This document shows positions 5,833 to 6,117 of a DNA stretch of 6,117 nucleotides, piece by piece. The notes beneath the pieces are model-generated. The model saw only the letters and a list, made by a program, of their open reading frames with translations, made no database searches and was not told where the DNA came from. How positions within the stretch are numbered: position 1 is the stretch's first letter; each line of letters opens with the position of its first letter. This DNA comes from an archaeon (lineage in GTDB: Archaea > Micrarchaeota > Micrarchaeia > Anstonellales > Bilamarchaeaceae). Location: the NCBI GenBank assembly GCA_020052325.1, contig JAGVPF010000131.1:1-6117 (forward strand), read 5' to 3'. Position numbers and translations under genes: made by a program.

Positions 5833-5881
5833 TGAAAATTTCCCCCTTGCAAACTCCGGTTAAATTTTCATCAAACTTCAT
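5825..5881 (-). CDS. Possible 18-codon micro-ORF overlapping the start of the 234-aa gene
   Basis: A short frame starts at ATG 5881 and reads MKFDENLTGV then CKGEIFNG before TGA at 5825-5827. GGAG (5890-5893) lies 8 nt upstream. The frame overlaps the first 8 bases of the 234-aa gene in another phase. Its KFDE start repeats the KFDE inside the second micro-ORF (5896-5958) because both lie on the same direct repeat. It may be a leader peptide, remains of a duplicated gene start, or chance; length alone gives no support for coding. Confidence 0.2.
   Translation of the reverse strand: MKFDENLTGVCKGEIFNG
5841..5846 (-). promoter_or_regulatory. Shine-Dalgarno-like site of the 234-aa gene
   Basis: GGGGGA eight bases upstream of ATG 5832 supports that start. 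An AT-rich stretch, AAAATTTAA (5862-5870), lies further upstream. If it were a TATA box, transcription would begin near 5838, after this SD, so both cannot serve the same transcript. Confidence 0.5.
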
Positions 5882-5943
5882 CCGGTCAACTCCGTTCATA
5901 CGATTTCATCAACGACGGGCTTAATCTCATCAAACTTCAGCCG
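5868..5943. repeat. 17-bp near-perfect direct repeats, 59 bp apart
   Basis: On the plus strand TCATCAAACTTCATCCG (5868-5884) and TCATCAAACTTCAGCCG (5927-5943) differ at one base. A shorter third copy, TCATCAA, lies between them (5906-5912). On the transcribed strand the core is TGAAGTTTGATGA. All lie between the right-hand partial gene and the 234-aa gene. They could be operator sites or the trace of a local duplication. Confidence 0.7.
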
Positions 5944-5958
5944 CTGATACTTCGCCAT
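5896..5958 (-). CDS. Possible 20-codon micro-ORF in the spacer upstream of the 234-aa gene
   Basis: The frame starts at ATG 5958, reads MAKYQRLKFDE then IKPVVDEIV, and stops with TGA at 5896-5898. GGAG (5968-5971) lies 9 nt upstream, a normal SD position. It sits between the stop of the right-hand partial gene and the second micro-ORF. The peptide is short and charged with no signal sequence. It could be a translated leader, a very small protein or a remnant; no homology is recognised. Confidence 0.25.
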   Translation of the reverse strand: MAKYQRLKFDEIKPVVDEIV

Positions 5959-5979
5959 GGGTGCTATCTCCGAATCTGC

Positions 5980-6117
5980 CTAGACGCCTCTCAGGGACGG
6001 CGGGTTTATCCCGTCTTCTAGGACGACGTTGACGACGCCTTTTGTGGCCTTGCGCATGCGCACGAGCGAGAACACCTTGATGAGGTTCTTCTCGTCGATG
6101 CCTAGCTGGCGCAGGAA
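5980..6117 (-). CDS. C-terminal 45 residues of an unrecognised protein (runs off right edge)
   Basis: An open frame enters from the right edge and ends at TAG (5980-5982). The visible C-terminus has LRQLGIDEKNLIKVFSLVRM followed by RKATKGVVNVVLEDG and ends NPPSLRGV. It has alternating helix- and strand-like character with several basic residues, looks cytosolic, and its codon use resembles the neighbouring genes. The frame is supported by good codon composition up to the edge and by the same strand as all other genes. I cannot assign a family. It ends 147 bp before the 234-aa gene. Confidence 0.65.
   Translation of the reverse strand, partial: FLRQLGIDEKNLIKVFSLVRMRKATKGVVNVVLEDGINPPSLRGV

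Noticed and set aside
5245..5835. A 196-codon plus-strand open frame opposite the 234-aa gene
   Set aside because: It mirrors the minus-strand gene almost completely. The minus-strand gene has an SD, a coupled neighbour and plausible secondary structure, while the plus frame is an antisense by-product of GC-rich codons.
6051..6062. 12-bp perfect palindrome TGCGCATGCGCA
   Set aside because: It lies inside the right-hand coding region, where it spells the VRMRK codons with common GC-rich choices. No repeat of it is seen elsewhere in the window.

Overview
The window is a compact stretch in which every credible gene lies on the minus strand. It almost certainly comes from an archaeon. Two adjacent genes encode archaeal ether-lipid enzymes: a geranylgeranylglyceryl phosphate synthase and a geranylgeranyl reductase-family flavoprotein. 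Shine-Dalgarno (SD) motifs of the GGAGG/GAGGTG type sit beside an AT-rich archaeal TATA-like box, and genes overlap by 4 nt (ATGA or GTGA). The lineage cannot be fixed from the sequence. A small-genome, possibly DPANN-like euryarchaeal relative is a guess.

Layout in the direction of transcription (right to left): (1) the last 45 codons of an unrecognised gene (6117-5980); (2) a 147-bp spacer (5979-5833) with a 17-bp near-perfect direct repeat and two tiny ORFs, each with a well-placed SD; (3) an unrecognised 234-aa protein with a predicted coiled coil and a C-terminal winged-helix-like segment (5832-5128); (4) a 79-aa unrecognised basic protein starting at GTG in a 4-nt overlap (5131-4892); (5) purD, GAR synthetase (4838-3537); (6) a secreted, membrane-anchored transglutaminase-like protein overlapping purD by 4 nt (3540-2305); (7) a geranylgeranyl reductase-family protein (2274-1201), with its own TATA-like box at leaderless spacing; (8) GGGP synthase (1198-419); (9) a 69-bp spacer; (10) the first 116 codons of pyrE, orotate phosphoribosyltransferase (349 to the left edge).

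Functionally the region combines membrane-lipid synthesis (GGGP synthase makes the first ether bond; the reductase saturates the isoprenoid chains later), nucleotide synthesis (PurD in purines, PyrE in pyrimidines, both downstream of PRPP), one cell-surface protein and an unknown pair that may act together. The spacings suggest one or a few polycistronic transcripts.

The most striking non-coding structure is at 389-442. Two perfect 10-bp-stem, 4-nt-loop hairpins stand in tandem, both with TCAAG/CTTGA outer arms, joined by the palindrome GCATGC. One of them encodes the last seven residues and the stop codon of GGGP synthase. Neither is followed by a U-tract. I see no rRNA, tRNA, CRISPR array, insertion sequence or other mobile element. 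No gene-free stretch exceeds 300 bases.
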